Assembly: GCF_013375035.1 (NCBI RefSeq)
Contig: NZ_CP056032.1
Location: forward strand, 4,214,001 to 4,278,000
Direction: 5' to 3'
DNA: 64,000 nt
Source: Spirosoma sp. KUDC1026
Lineage (GTDB): Bacteria > Bacteroidota > Bacteroidia > Cytophagales > Spirosomataceae
The translations under genes and the position numbers were made by a program. The notes beneath the pieces were generated by a model. That model was given only the letters and a program-made list of their open reading frames with translations. It was not told the DNA's origin and made no database searches. This document shows positions 33,890 to 44,210 of the stretch, piece by piece; the first letter of the stretch is position 1, and every line of letters begins with the position of its first letter.

Positions 33890-34717
33890 TTAAAGTTTAA
33901 CGCCAATACTGGCGCTGAGTACCCGGCGCTGAGCACCAGCAAAGCCGGGCGATTTTGTTTCCTGTATGGCGCTGCCAAAACCATAATGATACGTCAGATC
34001 AATCAGTAAGGGGCCCAGATCAAATCCCAGCTGACCAAGGGCATTGACCGTACCACTTTTGATTTGAGCGTTCGACAATTGGAACTTGCCGCTAGTGGCA
34101 TTCACCCGGTTGGCATATTCTACCCCAGCCTGCAGACGAACAGCCGACACCCCCCGATCCGACTCCACCAGTTTATAACCGATGTAAGCCGGAATCTGAA
34201 TGTACTGGATGCTTATCCGATCCTGAACAGGTTGCCCTGCGTCGTATGACTTGATGTAATAGTTTGAACTGGAGGCAAAATACTCAGCCCCGAGCTGACC
34301 ATATACCCGACCACCCGTTCGGGCAAAGAACCCGGCCTGATACCCCACCCGACTCGATAAATCGCCACCGACGTTAAGCTCATCGCCGGCAAAGCGGGTT
34401 GAGTTGGTTCCCAGGTAAATGCCGAAAACGAAATCCTCATACGTTATGTCTTTGGTTCGTTTTACGGCTGTTGTCCGGTAGACGTCCCAGCTGTTATTGG
34501 CTTGGGTACTGGATTTGCCGTACGAACGGCTGTTTAACGGTTTACCGGCCGGGCCGGTAGTTAGCCCAGGATTTGACGCCGATTGGCTTGGCCGTTGGTT
34601 ATACGCCAGCGGTACGTAGGCTGGGTTGGCAATGGTAGCCGTAGAGACGGGAGTTTGTGCGCTTGCCAGTCCCGAAAAACTTAGGCACAGGGCAATCAGG
34701 TATACTTTCACTTTCAT
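33890..34717 (-). CDS. Outer-membrane beta-barrel protein (paralogue 3)
   Basis: A 275-aa member of the tandem barrel family. The signal peptide is MKVKVYLIALCLSFSGLASAQ, followed by about 75 residues rich in Ser, Asn, Pro and Thr. The barrel reads FVFGIYLGTNSTRFAGDELN, RVGYQAGFFARTGGRVYGQL, IQIPAYIGYKLVESDRGVSA, DLGPLLIDLTYHYGFGSA and ends VLSASIGVKL. It is closer to paralogue 1 than to paralogue 2 (shared ESERGVSAVRL/ESDRGVSAVRL and HYGF segments). The start at 34717 was chosen because the longer open frame adds 33 residues ahead of a complete signal peptide. Substrate and partner are unknown. Confidence 0.8.
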   Translation of the reverse strand: MKVKVYLIALCLSFSGLASAQTPVSTATIANPAYVPLAYNQRPSQSASNPGLTTGPAGKPLNSRSYGKSSTQANNSWDVYRTTAVKRTKDITYEDFVFGIYLGTNSTRFAGDELNVGGDLSSRVGYQAGFFARTGGRVYGQLGAEYFASSSNYYIKSYDAGQPVQDRISIQYIQIPAYIGYKLVESDRGVSAVRLQAGVEYANRVNATSGKFQLSNAQIKSGTVNALGQLGFDLGPLLIDLTYHYGFGSAIQETKSPGFAGAQRRVLSASIGVKL

Positions 34718-34877
34718 TCTGTCAACGATCAAAAAACGTACGAATATGGTTCGCCGGGGCCATCTTTCAAAACGGGTTCTCCTGAATGGCCCCGCCAGCT
34801 GGTCGTATCCGGGCAATTGACAATCAACGCCGGCACGGCCCCTGACAGGGCCAGTTTTCAGTTTATTACGGCAGCGG

Positions 34878-36542
<1,665 letters not shown>

Positions 36543-36677
36543 TTATTGGTTAGTTATCGATCCTGTTGAGTCTGGGCGCGAATATCGCCAATCCATCCCA
36601 ATGTTTTTTTCCTCTAATTTTACGGCCTTATTACGCTTTCCCAATAAAGCGTCTGTTTTGCGTTACTACCGCGGCCG

Positions 36678-38342
36678 ATGAATCAAAAACTTTTTTATAC
36701 GTTACTTCTTGCCGTTGTCGGCGCGCTGTTTTTCATTCCGTTTCTGGGGGGGGTTCGTCTGTTCGACTGGGACGAGATTAATTTTGCGGAGTGTTCGCGG
36801 GAAATGGTCATCCTGCGCGATTACCTGCGCGTTCACATTGATTTCAAGCCTTTTTACGAAAAGCCGCCTTTCTTTTTCTGGTGTCAGGCGCTGATGATGA
36901 ATCTGTTCGGGGTCAGCGAGTTTTCGGCCCGGCTGCCCAACGCCATCTGCGGGATTATTACGCTGGGATATCTGTACCATCTGGGAGAAAAACTCCACGG
37001 GCACCGCTTTGGTTTGGTCTGGGCGCTGGCGTATCTGGGTTCAGTCACGCCACATCTGTATTTCCGATCCGGCATTATCGACCCCTTTTTCAACCTGTTT
37101 ATTTTTATCGGGCTGGTCAATGTGATCTTTGCGTCGTGGAAACGCGAGCGGATGAGCAGCAACCTGCTGATTTCAAAACCAACCTGGCTGTATCTGCTCC
37201 TTGGGGGCCTGATGCTGGGGCTGGGCATCCTGACCAAAGGACCCGTAGCGTTCCTGATCGTTTGTCTGGTGCTGCTGGTCTACTGGCTGCTAAGCCACTT
37301 TCGCTGGTTCATTACGCCCCTGCAGTTTCTAGGCTTTTCGCTGGCGGCTGCCGCTGCTCCCCTGGCCTGGGGCGGTCTGGAGACGTACCTGCACGGGCCC
37401 ACGTTCATTCAGGAATTTATTACGTATAGCATCCGGCTGTTCAGTACGCCCGACGCGGGCCATGGTGGATTTCCGGGCTATCACTTTATTATCCTGCTGG
37501 TAGGTTGTTTTCCAGCATCGATTTTTGCGATGCGGGCTTTCGGGTCGCTGTTCATCGAGCGGAATTACCAGCGTGAATTTCAGCGGTGGATGCTGATTCT
37601 ATTCTGGGTCGTGCTAGTTCTCTTCAGTATCGTGCAGTCCAAGATTGTACACTATTCATCGCTCTGCTATTTCCCCGTCACCTACCTTGCCACGCTGACG
37701 ATTATGCAGTTGGAGTACCGGCGGATTGCGTTCAATGGCTGGCTCGTAGCGGGCCTGCTCGTCATTGGTGGGCTGTTTGTGGCGGCTACCATCGGCCTGC
37801 CCATCCTGGCGCAGCACATGGACGTCGTGAAATCGTTCGCCGACAAAGATGCCTTTACGCAGGCCAACCTGGACGCGAAGGTTAACTGGACGGGCTGGGA
37901 AGTCTTACCGGGCGTATGGCTGCTCATGGTGCTGTTACTCAGCATTTACCTGTTCCGCAGCTACGACACCGAGCGGGGCACGTTTGTGCTGTTCGGCGGC
38001 ATGGCCGTTTTCATTACGCTCACGCTCTGGTTTTTTATTGGTCGTATCGAAGCTATTTCGCAGGGGGCGGCCATGCGGTTCTTCGAGCGAGCACAGGGGC
38101 AGGACGTGTACGTGAAAGCATATGGCTACCGGAGTTACGGGCCGTTCTTCTATACGCATAAGCCCCCCGTTACGAACCCAAATTACTACGACGATAACTG
38201 GCTTCAGCGCGGCCCCATCGATAAAGACGTCCTGTTTATCAAGAAAAACACGGAGCAAACGGAACTTGATACGTTGCCCAATACCCGCAAAATCGGCGAA
38301 GAGAACGGTTTTATCTTCTACCGCCGATCGGCCCGGCAATAG
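36678..38342 (+). CDS. GT39/ArnT-type membrane glycosyltransferase
   Basis: A 554-aa polytopic inner-membrane protein of the protein-mannosyltransferase/ArnT clan, which transfers sugar from a polyprenyl-phosphate donor to a lipid or protein. The first periplasmic loop contains the catalytic acidic motif FDWDEINFAECSREM (about 29-43) and YEKPPFFFW, both typical. About eleven hydrophobic segments follow (for example LYLLLGGLMLGLGILTKGP and YWLLSHFRWFITPLQFLGFS). The C-terminal soluble part (about 440-554) contains FYTHKPPVTNPNYYDDNW. The acceptor is unknown. A lipoprotein and a two-component system follow closely (39-bp gaps), so all may be one transcription unit. Confidence 0.85.
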   Translation: MNQKLFYTLLLAVVGALFFIPFLGGVRLFDWDEINFAECSREMVILRDYLRVHIDFKPFYEKPPFFFWCQALMMNLFGVSEFSARLPNAICGIITLGYLYHLGEKLHGHRFGLVWALAYLGSVTPHLYFRSGIIDPFFNLFIFIGLVNVIFASWKRERMSSNLLISKPTWLYLLLGGLMLGLGILTKGPVAFLIVCLVLLVYWLLSHFRWFITPLQFLGFSLAAAAAPLAWGGLETYLHGPTFIQEFITYSIRLFSTPDAGHGGFPGYHFIILLVGCFPASIFAMRAFGSLFIERNYQREFQRWMLILFWVVLVLFSIVQSKIVHYSSLCYFPVTYLATLTIMQLEYRRIAFNGWLVAGLLVIGGLFVAATIGLPILAQHMDVVKSFADKDAFTQANLDAKVNWTGWEVLPGVWLLMVLLLSIYLFRSYDTERGTFVLFGGMAVFITLTLWFFIGRIEAISQGAAMRFFERAQGQDVYVKAYGYRSYGPFFYTHKPPVTNPNYYDDNWLQRGPIDKDVLFIKKNTEQTELDTLPNTRKIGEENGFIFYRRSARQ

Positions 38343-38381
38343 GAATCAAAACTGTTGACAGGTCCCGACAGTTTAGCCGGT

Positions 38382-38804
38382 ATGACAACTGTTTACACCA
38401 TCAACTCCCGTTTTGTCGGGTCGACCCGATACGCCTTCGGACTGGGTCTGTTTGTTTCATTGCTGGCGAGTACCAGCGCCTGTACGTCGACAAAGTCTGC
38501 TGGAGTACAAAAGCGGATGCAGCTGGCCGTGGGTGATATCAAGGAAATAACCGTTCCCCGGCGCGGTGATTCGTCACTGCAATTGATTGGCACGTCCGAT
38601 AATCAGGAGGTGGTTGACGTGTCTCGTCGGGAGCTGGCCCCCGCTGTTGATACGTTGCAACGGCAACCTGCTGGCCCCACCGTTTTTCAGCTCAAAGGCA
38701 TCACAGCCGGAACAGCCAACGTTACGTTCTCAGAGAAACGTCCCGACGAAGCAGGGAACGGCAAAACGATCCGAACCTATATCGTACGGGTTACGGCTAA
38801 CTAA
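38382..38804 (+). CDS. Lipoprotein with Ig-like or chagasin-like domain
   Basis: A 140-aa lipoprotein: signal ending SLLASTSAC with Cys at about 34, followed by a single beta-rich domain. The domain reads QLAVGDIKEITVPRRGDSSL near its start and GPTVFQLKGITAGTANVTFS near its end. The latter phrase is seen in bacterial Ig-like and chagasin (I42 inhibitor) folds, and I cannot decide between them. It lies between the GT39 gene and the response regulator with 39-bp gaps on both sides, so it may be part of the same regulon. Function unknown. Confidence 0.7.
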   Translation: MTTVYTINSRFVGSTRYAFGLGLFVSLLASTSACTSTKSAGVQKRMQLAVGDIKEITVPRRGDSSLQLIGTSDNQEVVDVSRRELAPAVDTLQRQPAGPTVFQLKGITAGTANVTFSEKRPDEAGNGKTIRTYIVRVTAN

Positions 38805-38843
38805 ATTTCACTGGCGGCACGGGGTGTCGGCCCTCCCACCGTT

Positions 38844-39530
38844 ATGAAAACGATTCTGATTGTTGAAGATGACCGCCGGATTGCCCAGAACATCAGCCGG
38901 GGCCTGCGCGAAGAAGGTTACGCGACCGACGTGATTTATGAGGGCATCAATGGCCGCCAGCGGGCGCTGCAACCCGATATCGACCTTATTATTCTCGACA
39001 TCAACCTGCCGGGGCTAAGTGGTTTCGAGGTGTGCCGAAGCGTGCGGGCCGAACGTCCCCAGGTGCCGATCATCATGCTGACGGCACTGGGCGAGATCGA
39101 AGACAAAGTAGAAGGGCTGGAACTTGGTGCCGACGATTACCTGGTTAAACCATTCGATTTCCGGGAGCTGATTGCCCGGGTGGCTACCTGTTTCCGGCGA
39201 GTAGGCACCCAGGTCGACTCAATACCGGACGACATCGGGCAGGTAGCCAACCTGACGGTCAATTTTTCGACCAAAGAAGTTAAGCGGGACCAGTCAACCA
39301 TCGACCTGACGGCCAAGGAATTTGCCCTGCTTGAATACCTGATTCGTCGGCGCGGGCGGGTTGCCTCCAAAGCCGATCTGGCCGAGAGTGTCTGGGGACT
39401 GAATTTCGATCCCGGCACCAACGTCGTGGAGGTGTATATCAACTACCTCCGCAAAAAAATTGACCGCGACTTCGAGCCTAAACTTATACACACCCGCCCC
39501 GGAATGGGGTATGTATTGAAAGAGGAGTAA
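38844..39530 (+). CDS. OmpR-family response regulator
   Basis: A 228-aa two-domain regulator. The receiver has the acidic pocket VEDD (9-10), phosphoacceptor Asp52 in IILDINLPGLSGFEV, the Thr in MLTALGEIEDKVEGLELGAD and Lys in DDYLVKPFDF. The C-terminal winged helix carries DQSTIDLTAKEFALLEYLIR, VASKADLAESVWGLNF and NVVEVYINYLRKKID, with the RPGMGYVLKEE end. Its partner kinase begins 130 bp downstream. OmpR-family proteins bind direct repeats with 10-11-bp period, and such repeats occur in front of the efflux operon at 44109-44163; regulation of that operon is my inference. Resemblance to CusR/CopR is general only. Confidence 0.93.
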   Translation: MKTILIVEDDRRIAQNISRGLREEGYATDVIYEGINGRQRALQPDIDLIILDINLPGLSGFEVCRSVRAERPQVPIIMLTALGEIEDKVEGLELGADDYLVKPFDFRELIARVATCFRRVGTQVDSIPDDIGQVANLTVNFSTKEVKRDQSTIDLTAKEFALLEYLIRRRGRVASKADLAESVWGLNFDPGTNVVEVYINYLRKKIDRDFEPKLIHTRPGMGYVLKEE

Positions 39531-39660
39531 GGAGAAATAAAAAGGAGGAAGGGGAGGATGGAGGAAAGGGAAAAAAGGTGCCGTATTTCCATCCTTCTTT
39601 CCTTCCCTTACTCCCTCTCTTCCCTCTCCTCCTTCCTCCTTTTCCTCTCTCCCCTTCCCC
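39531..39660. repeat. Purine-then-pyrimidine palindromic spacer between regulator and kinase
   Basis: The + strand is almost pure purine from about 39531 to 39579, then GTGCCGTA, then almost pure pyrimidine to 39660. The arms can pair imperfectly (for example AAAAAGGAGGAAGG with CCTTCCTCCTTTT). Read on the - strand, its core (about 39592-39566) resembles the core of the two hairpin elements at 46606-46825. It may be a third, degenerate member, or just a triplex-forming tract. Confidence 0.55.
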
Positions 39661-41028
39661 ATGACCATCCGTAACCGCATCGCGCTTCAGTTTTCGATCA
39701 TTGTGGCTTCCATTCTGGTGGTGTTCTCGTTGCTGATCTATTTTGTGTCATCAACGTACCGCCGGGAGGAGTTTTATGAGCGATTGAAAAGCAAGGCCCG
39801 CACGACAGTACGGTTTCTGGTGGAGGTGAAAGAGGTGGACCGGAATCTGCTCAAGATCATTGACCGGAATACCCTGACGGCCCTCCTGGACGAGAAAGTA
39901 CTGGTGTTTAACAATCGCAATCAGCTCATATACAGCAGCGTCGACGATCAGGTTATTCACTTCAACCCGTCGCTTCTGAACGAAGTCCGTCAGTTGAAAG
40001 AGGTCGAAACCTTCAGCGGCAACAACGAGCTGGTCGGCCTGTTGTATCAGCAGCGGGGTGTCGATCTGGTTGTACTGGCATCGGCCAATGACGCTTTCGG
40101 CAAAAGCAAGCTCAACAACCTGCGCATCACGTTGGGATGGGGGCTGCTGGGCGGCATCAGCCTCACGATTGGACTGGGAATTTTCTTTGCCGGGCAGTCA
40201 CTGCGTCCCATCAGTCAGCTTAATCAGGAAATTTCAACCATTACCGATCAGAATCTGCAGAAGCGACTCGACGAAGGAAACCGGCAGGACGAAATTGCCA
40301 AACTGGCCATCAATTTCAACCACGTCCTGCAACGCCTGCAATTCGCTTTCGAACAACAGCGCAGCTTCGTCTCGCACGCGTCGCACGAACTCCGAACGCC
40401 CCTGGCTGCGCTTAAGTCCGAGATCCAGCTGGGCCTGCGCCGACCCCTGACGGTGCCCGAGCACGAGGAAGTGCTGATCAATCTATCGTCGGATACAGAC
40501 CGGCTCATTAACCTGACGAATAGCCTGTTGTTTCTGGCCCGGACGCTGGAGTCCATCAACCAGGTTCCGTTCAAACCCGTCCGCGTTGATGACCTGGTTT
40601 TTGTGGCCAAAGACGAGTTACTCAGCGCCAAACCGACGTACCAGATTAGTATCGATTTCGACAACATCCCGGACTCGGATACGGAAACCGTCGTAACGGG
40701 CAGCGAAGAATTGCTGAAACAGGTGCTGATCAACCTCTTCGACAACGCCTGTAAGTATTCGGATAATCAGACGGCCCAGGTACGTATCAGCACAGACAAC
40801 AACGCCTGCCGCGTGTCGGTCAATGATCAGGGCATCGGTATTTCAGACGACGACCAACAGCGTATTTTTGAGCCTTTTTACCGGGCTTCCAATGCCAGAG
40901 ATCGCTACGGGTTCGGGATCGGGTTATCCGTTTCGGCCCGTATCATTAACCTTCATCATGGCAGGCTTACCGTCGATAGCCAGCTCAATGAGGGCAGTAC
41001 GTTTACTATTACGCTGCCCCACGTGTAG
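39661..41028 (+). CDS. Membrane sensor histidine kinase
   Basis: A 455-aa HAMP-type kinase paired with the preceding regulator. Transmembrane segment 1 is at about 9-31 (FSIIVASILVVFSLLIYFV), with a periplasmic sensor region of about 120 residues and segment 2 at about 154-177 (GLLGGISLTIGLGIFFAG). HAMP follows with LRPISQLNQEIS. The HisKA H-box is FVSHASHELRTPLAAL, with phospho-His near 242. HATPase motifs are the N-box VLINLFDNACKYSD, G1 VNDQGIGISDDDQQ, F-box RIFEPFYRAS and G2 YGFGIGLSVSARI. The stimulus cannot be read from the sensor region; the nearby CzcA-type efflux genes suggest metal ions. The ATG follows directly after the pyrimidine-rich spacer. Confidence 0.93.
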   Translation: MTIRNRIALQFSIIVASILVVFSLLIYFVSSTYRREEFYERLKSKARTTVRFLVEVKEVDRNLLKIIDRNTLTALLDEKVLVFNNRNQLIYSSVDDQVIHFNPSLLNEVRQLKEVETFSGNNELVGLLYQQRGVDLVVLASANDAFGKSKLNNLRITLGWGLLGGISLTIGLGIFFAGQSLRPISQLNQEISTITDQNLQKRLDEGNRQDEIAKLAINFNHVLQRLQFAFEQQRSFVSHASHELRTPLAALKSEIQLGLRRPLTVPEHEEVLINLSSDTDRLINLTNSLLFLARTLESINQVPFKPVRVDDLVFVAKDELLSAKPTYQISIDFDNIPDSDTETVVTGSEELLKQVLINLFDNACKYSDNQTAQVRISTDNNACRVSVNDQGIGISDDDQQRIFEPFYRASNARDRYGFGIGLSVSARIINLHHGRLTVDSQLNEGSTFTITLPHV

Positions 41029-41209
41029 CGCTTCCAACGGGCGTCTGTTGCCTTTACCTGTCCCAGACAAGGCTTCGCCAGGCAGGCCAAGGCTCTTCCT
41101 GTTGCAATTAGTTTTACACGTTGAGAATCAGTAGAACGGGTGTACGTAAGTTTATCTGTTTACGGGTTTACATAACCTTTGGGTCGGCTTTCTGCGTTTA
41201 CATAGCTAA

Positions 41210-41217
41210 TACTTTTG
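41210..41217 (+). promoter_or_regulatory. -7 box TACTTTTG of the MscS gene
   Basis: A perfect TAnnTTTG box ends 11 bases before the ATG at 41229. A -33 TTG at the standard spacing is not visible. Confidence 0.45.
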
Positions 41218-41228
41218 TTTGTAGGCTT

Positions 41229-43565
41229 ATGCTACGTCAACGTTTTTTTATCAACTGTTTACTATTTGTCTTACTCCTGCCAGCCGTCACGTCGTTGCAG
41301 GCCCAGGACTCCACCAACATACTGTCACCCGAAGCCAGACAGAGTATTCCCGATACCCTGCTGTTTAAAATTCAGAAAGCCCAGTCAGTCATTACCGAGG
41401 TTAAAGCAGCTGGCCGAAGGGGGTACGGCGTAGCCCGCATCCGCGCCGGGCTGGCCGATGTAAAAACCAACATAAATCCCATTCAGAATGATGTCAAGCT
41501 GCACAAAGAGAATATCGACTCAAAAAGTCTGGCCAACTACCGGCTTATTCTGGACGATGCGCAGGTTAAACTAACAACCTGGCGAACGGCACTTTCTAAA
41601 TCAAACAATACCCTGCAAAGCCAGCTCGATCAGTTGCTGGCCCTGAGCAGCGATTCATTGCTGGTAATCGCGGGTACCGATACAACCCAGAAGAAGCTGT
41701 ATCGCAATCAGCTCGTCAGCCTGAAATTGCAGTTGCAGGAGTCCGGCACGCGTACCTCCGCTCAACTGGATACCGTCAGTCAACTACTGGCCGACGTGTC
41801 TGGAACATCATTACGGGTTAACGACCTGCTGACGACCCTGAATGAACAGTTGCAGCAGTCAGCGGTTAATGTTCTCCAGCAGGAAGCGCCCTTTCTGTGG
41901 AACGCCCCTTTATCGATAGACGCTGATAACCAGCAGGCCATTATCCGGTCAACGTACCAGGGCCAGCAGAAAATACTAAGCTATTTCCTCGCGTCAACCT
42001 GGGACGACCGGTTTCTGCTTTACCTGCTGACGATTGGCTTTTTCGCCTGGGTCTTTACCAATTTCAGAAAGGCAAATGACCTGTCGAATGGTCATGAAAT
42101 AGACACGCTTCGGCTGAAAAACCTCCGCCCTGTTCCGGTCGTTTCTTCGCTGATTGTCCTGCTGAATTTGATTCCGCTGTTCGAACCCAGTTCACCGTCG
42201 TTCTACATCGAGCTGACGCAATTCGTGCTGCTGGTAGTTCTGACCGTTCATTTGTGGAAGCGACTGCCTGAACTCGACTTACGGCTGTGGCTGGTCAACG
42301 GCGCTTTATACATTCTGTTGATTCTGACCAACACGCTGCTCAGTGAATCACTTCTGCTACGGTTCTGGCTGATTTTATTGAACGTAGCCTTTTTGTATAT
42401 CGGGTATATCTACGCCCGACATCTGCATTTCAGCTCGGTCAGCGTACGTATCATCCGCCCGGTCACAAAGCTTTATTTTGCGCTGCACGGTCTGGCCATT
42501 CTGTTGAATATAATTGGCCGGATCAGTCTGGCAAAAACGTTCAGTATCACGGCCGTTGTCGCGCTGGTGCAGATAACCGGCCTGGCCGTCTTTATTGAGA
42601 TCATCCTGGAAGCGCTTGATTTACAGATTCAGATCAGTGCCTGCTCCAAAGGGTTTTTCTCGCGGGTCAACGTCAGCCACACGCGTCGATCGGTCAAAAA
42701 AGCCCTGATCTTCCTGGCCATTGGCGTATGGCTGCTGGTGTTCTTTATCAACCTGGGCATCGACGACGATGTGTTCAGATTCTTTGGCGATATCCTTAGT
42801 AAACCGCGTACGTTCGGCAGCTTCGCTTTCAGTCTGAGCAACATTCTGTCGTTTTCTATCATCATCTACCTGGCGAGTCTGCTCCAGAAGAACATCGGCC
42901 TGTTCTTTGGCGAGAGTCAGCTTCCACCCGCCGATGGTCAGGTCGATCAGGTCAGTTCGGTACTGGCTTTGATCCGGCTGGTTATTATTGTGGGGGGTGT
43001 CCTGCTGGCTGTCGTGGCCTCCGGTATTTCAATCGATAAGTTCACCGTAGTACTAGGAGCGCTCAGCGTAGGAATCGGGTTGGGGATGCAGGCTATCGTT
43101 TCCAATTTCGTATCAGGCGTCATCCTGATTTTCGAGCGACCGTTCCGCATTGGTGACTACATCGAACTGGCTGACAAGAAAGGCCGCATTCTGGATATTG
43201 GCATTCGGTCGAGTAAGATGCTTACCGGGCAGGGCTCGGAAGTAATTATTCCCAACGGCGATCTGCTGTCGAACCGGCTGGTCAACTGGTCGTCGCGGGG
43301 TACGTATCTGAAGACCGAATTTGCCCTGAAAGTGGCCAGCGACACCAATATGGATGACCTACGGACAGTTATTCAGGAGGAAGCCGGCCAGCTTGGCGAA
43401 TCGATGCAAACCCCGGATATCATCGTCTCGAATATCAGTGCTGACGCAATCGAACTGAAGGTGATCATCTGGATCAATAGCATTTCCAGCGAAGCCAGCC
43501 TGAAGAGTGAGCTCTTGCAACGGCTGGTGAGTCGGTTCAAGGAAGCGGGTATCAAACTACTTTGA
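41229..43565 (+). CDS. Large MscS-family mechanosensitive channel
   Basis: A 778-aa membrane channel that opens on membrane tension to release solutes. The signal peptide (FFINCLLFVLLLPAVTSLQAQ) is followed by a periplasmic, Gln/Leu-rich coiled-coil region (about 25-240). About eight further hydrophobic segments follow, then the MscS core. In the core, TM3 reads VVLGALSVGIGLGMQAIVSN (about 605-625), then GVILIFERPFRIGDYIELAD, and the beta domain has KMLTGQGSEVIIPNGDLLSN and LVNWSSRG. The size and periplasmic domain resemble the MscK/YbdG-to-MscM class. The ATG at 41229 follows a -7 box; an open extension of 36 codons upstream lacks support. A perfect palindromic terminator follows. Confidence 0.92.
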   Translation: MLRQRFFINCLLFVLLLPAVTSLQAQDSTNILSPEARQSIPDTLLFKIQKAQSVITEVKAAGRRGYGVARIRAGLADVKTNINPIQNDVKLHKENIDSKSLANYRLILDDAQVKLTTWRTALSKSNNTLQSQLDQLLALSSDSLLVIAGTDTTQKKLYRNQLVSLKLQLQESGTRTSAQLDTVSQLLADVSGTSLRVNDLLTTLNEQLQQSAVNVLQQEAPFLWNAPLSIDADNQQAIIRSTYQGQQKILSYFLASTWDDRFLLYLLTIGFFAWVFTNFRKANDLSNGHEIDTLRLKNLRPVPVVSSLIVLLNLIPLFEPSSPSFYIELTQFVLLVVLTVHLWKRLPELDLRLWLVNGALYILLILTNTLLSESLLLRFWLILLNVAFLYIGYIYARHLHFSSVSVRIIRPVTKLYFALHGLAILLNIIGRISLAKTFSITAVVALVQITGLAVFIEIILEALDLQIQISACSKGFFSRVNVSHTRRSVKKALIFLAIGVWLLVFFINLGIDDDVFRFFGDILSKPRTFGSFAFSLSNILSFSIIIYLASLLQKNIGLFFGESQLPPADGQVDQVSSVLALIRLVIIVGGVLLAVVASGISIDKFTVVLGALSVGIGLGMQAIVSNFVSGVILIFERPFRIGDYIELADKKGRILDIGIRSSKMLTGQGSEVIIPNGDLLSNRLVNWSSRGTYLKTEFALKVASDTNMDDLRTVIQEEAGQLGESMQTPDIIVSNISADAIELKVIIWINSISSEASLKSELLQRLVSRFKEAGIKLL

Positions 43566-43587
43566 CCAGCTGATCTCAGTATAAAGC

Positions 43588-43624
43588 AAACAGGGCGCCC
43601 ACTACGTAGTGGGCGCCCTGTTTT
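43588..43624. terminator. Perfect 36-bp palindromic bidirectional terminator
   Basis: AAACAGGGCGCCCACTAC (43588-43605) is exactly complementary to GTAGTGGGCGCCCTGTTT (43606-43623), with T- and A-runs at the ends. It separates the converging MscS and DUF4374 remnants. Confidence 0.9.
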
Positions 43625-43644
43625 GGTTAGATGTACTAAACGTA

Positions 43645-44034
43645 TTAGAAAATACCGATGTAGTGGTTACCAGCTTTGTTAACCAGTTTAGCGCCTTTGG
43701 TCACCCCACCGGTTTGTCGGTTGATCACGTAAATATTACCGTCTTTTCCAACCGGAGTGAGGGCGATATACACGTCGTCACCACTCACCAGAATACCCTG
43801 ATACTGACCGAAATCAAGACCCTCTTCGTAAGGCAGCTCTACTCGGGTGGCGGTTCTTGCGTTCAGGTCCAGACGAGCGACGTAACCCTGGGTTGATCCA
43901 TCCTGCGTATAGAGCGCGTAGGCAATGCCGTTACCCGCATATTTCCAGCAATCGACGTAGACATTTTTCGCGCCCAGAGCCGCATCCAGGCTGAACACAC
44001 AAGCCAAATCCACCAGCTTGTAAATCCCCCACAA
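43645..44034 (-). pseudogene. C-terminal remnant of a DUF4374 protein gene
   Basis: About 105 residues match the C-terminal end of DUF4374 proteins, which are normally exported and about 400 aa long. Landmarks are KNVYVDCWKYAGNGIAYALY, STQGYVARLDL, GQYQGILVSGDDVYIALTP, DGNIYVINRQTGGVTKGAKL and HYIGIF. The frame begins only at a TTG near 44034 (stop TAG about 30 bases further upstream) and has no signal peptide or N-terminal propeller part. It is therefore most likely a truncated relic. Intact family members are usually next to TonB receptors for iron compounds; none is present here. A start by assembly error or frameshift in the upstream bases cannot be excluded. Confidence 0.75.
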
Positions 44035-44108
44035 GATCAGTCCAGAACATGAAGAGGTATCAATCTATACGCTTGCCCCTTACTACATGTTATTTCCCCC
44101 ACGCGACT

Positions 44109-44163
44109 TTTTTCTAAGCTTTTTCTAAGCTTTTTCTAATACCGTCCTAACCTGTTCTTAAGC
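44109..44163. promoter_or_regulatory. Phased 11-bp direct repeats upstream of the efflux operon
   Basis: TTTTTCTAAGC occurs at 44109-44119 and 44120-44130, TTTTTCTAATA at 44131-44141. CCTAA and CTTAAGC continue in phase, the CTAA cores starting at 44114, 44125, 44136, 44147 and about 44157. One-turn spacing is typical for OmpR-family operators. The -35/-7 region with TAGACCTTTG follows, and the TolC gene starts at 44211. Confidence 0.65.
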
Positions 44164-44210
44164 ACCCTTTAATACGCAGGGTAGACCTTTGTGCTGTGTT
44201 AGTTTCAAGT

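Noticed and set aside
39294..39680. 128-codon frame antisense to the regulator and through the purine tract
   Set aside because: Half comes from the purine/pyrimidine repeat; the rest is a shadow of the regulator gene.
43609..43896. 95-codon + strand frame over the DUF4374 remnant
   Set aside because: The - strand frame matches the DUF4374 C-terminus, so this is the shadow.
44109..44141. Short tandem repeats considered as a CRISPR-like array
   Set aside because: Units are adjacent without spacers and only 11 bp long; they fit an operator better.
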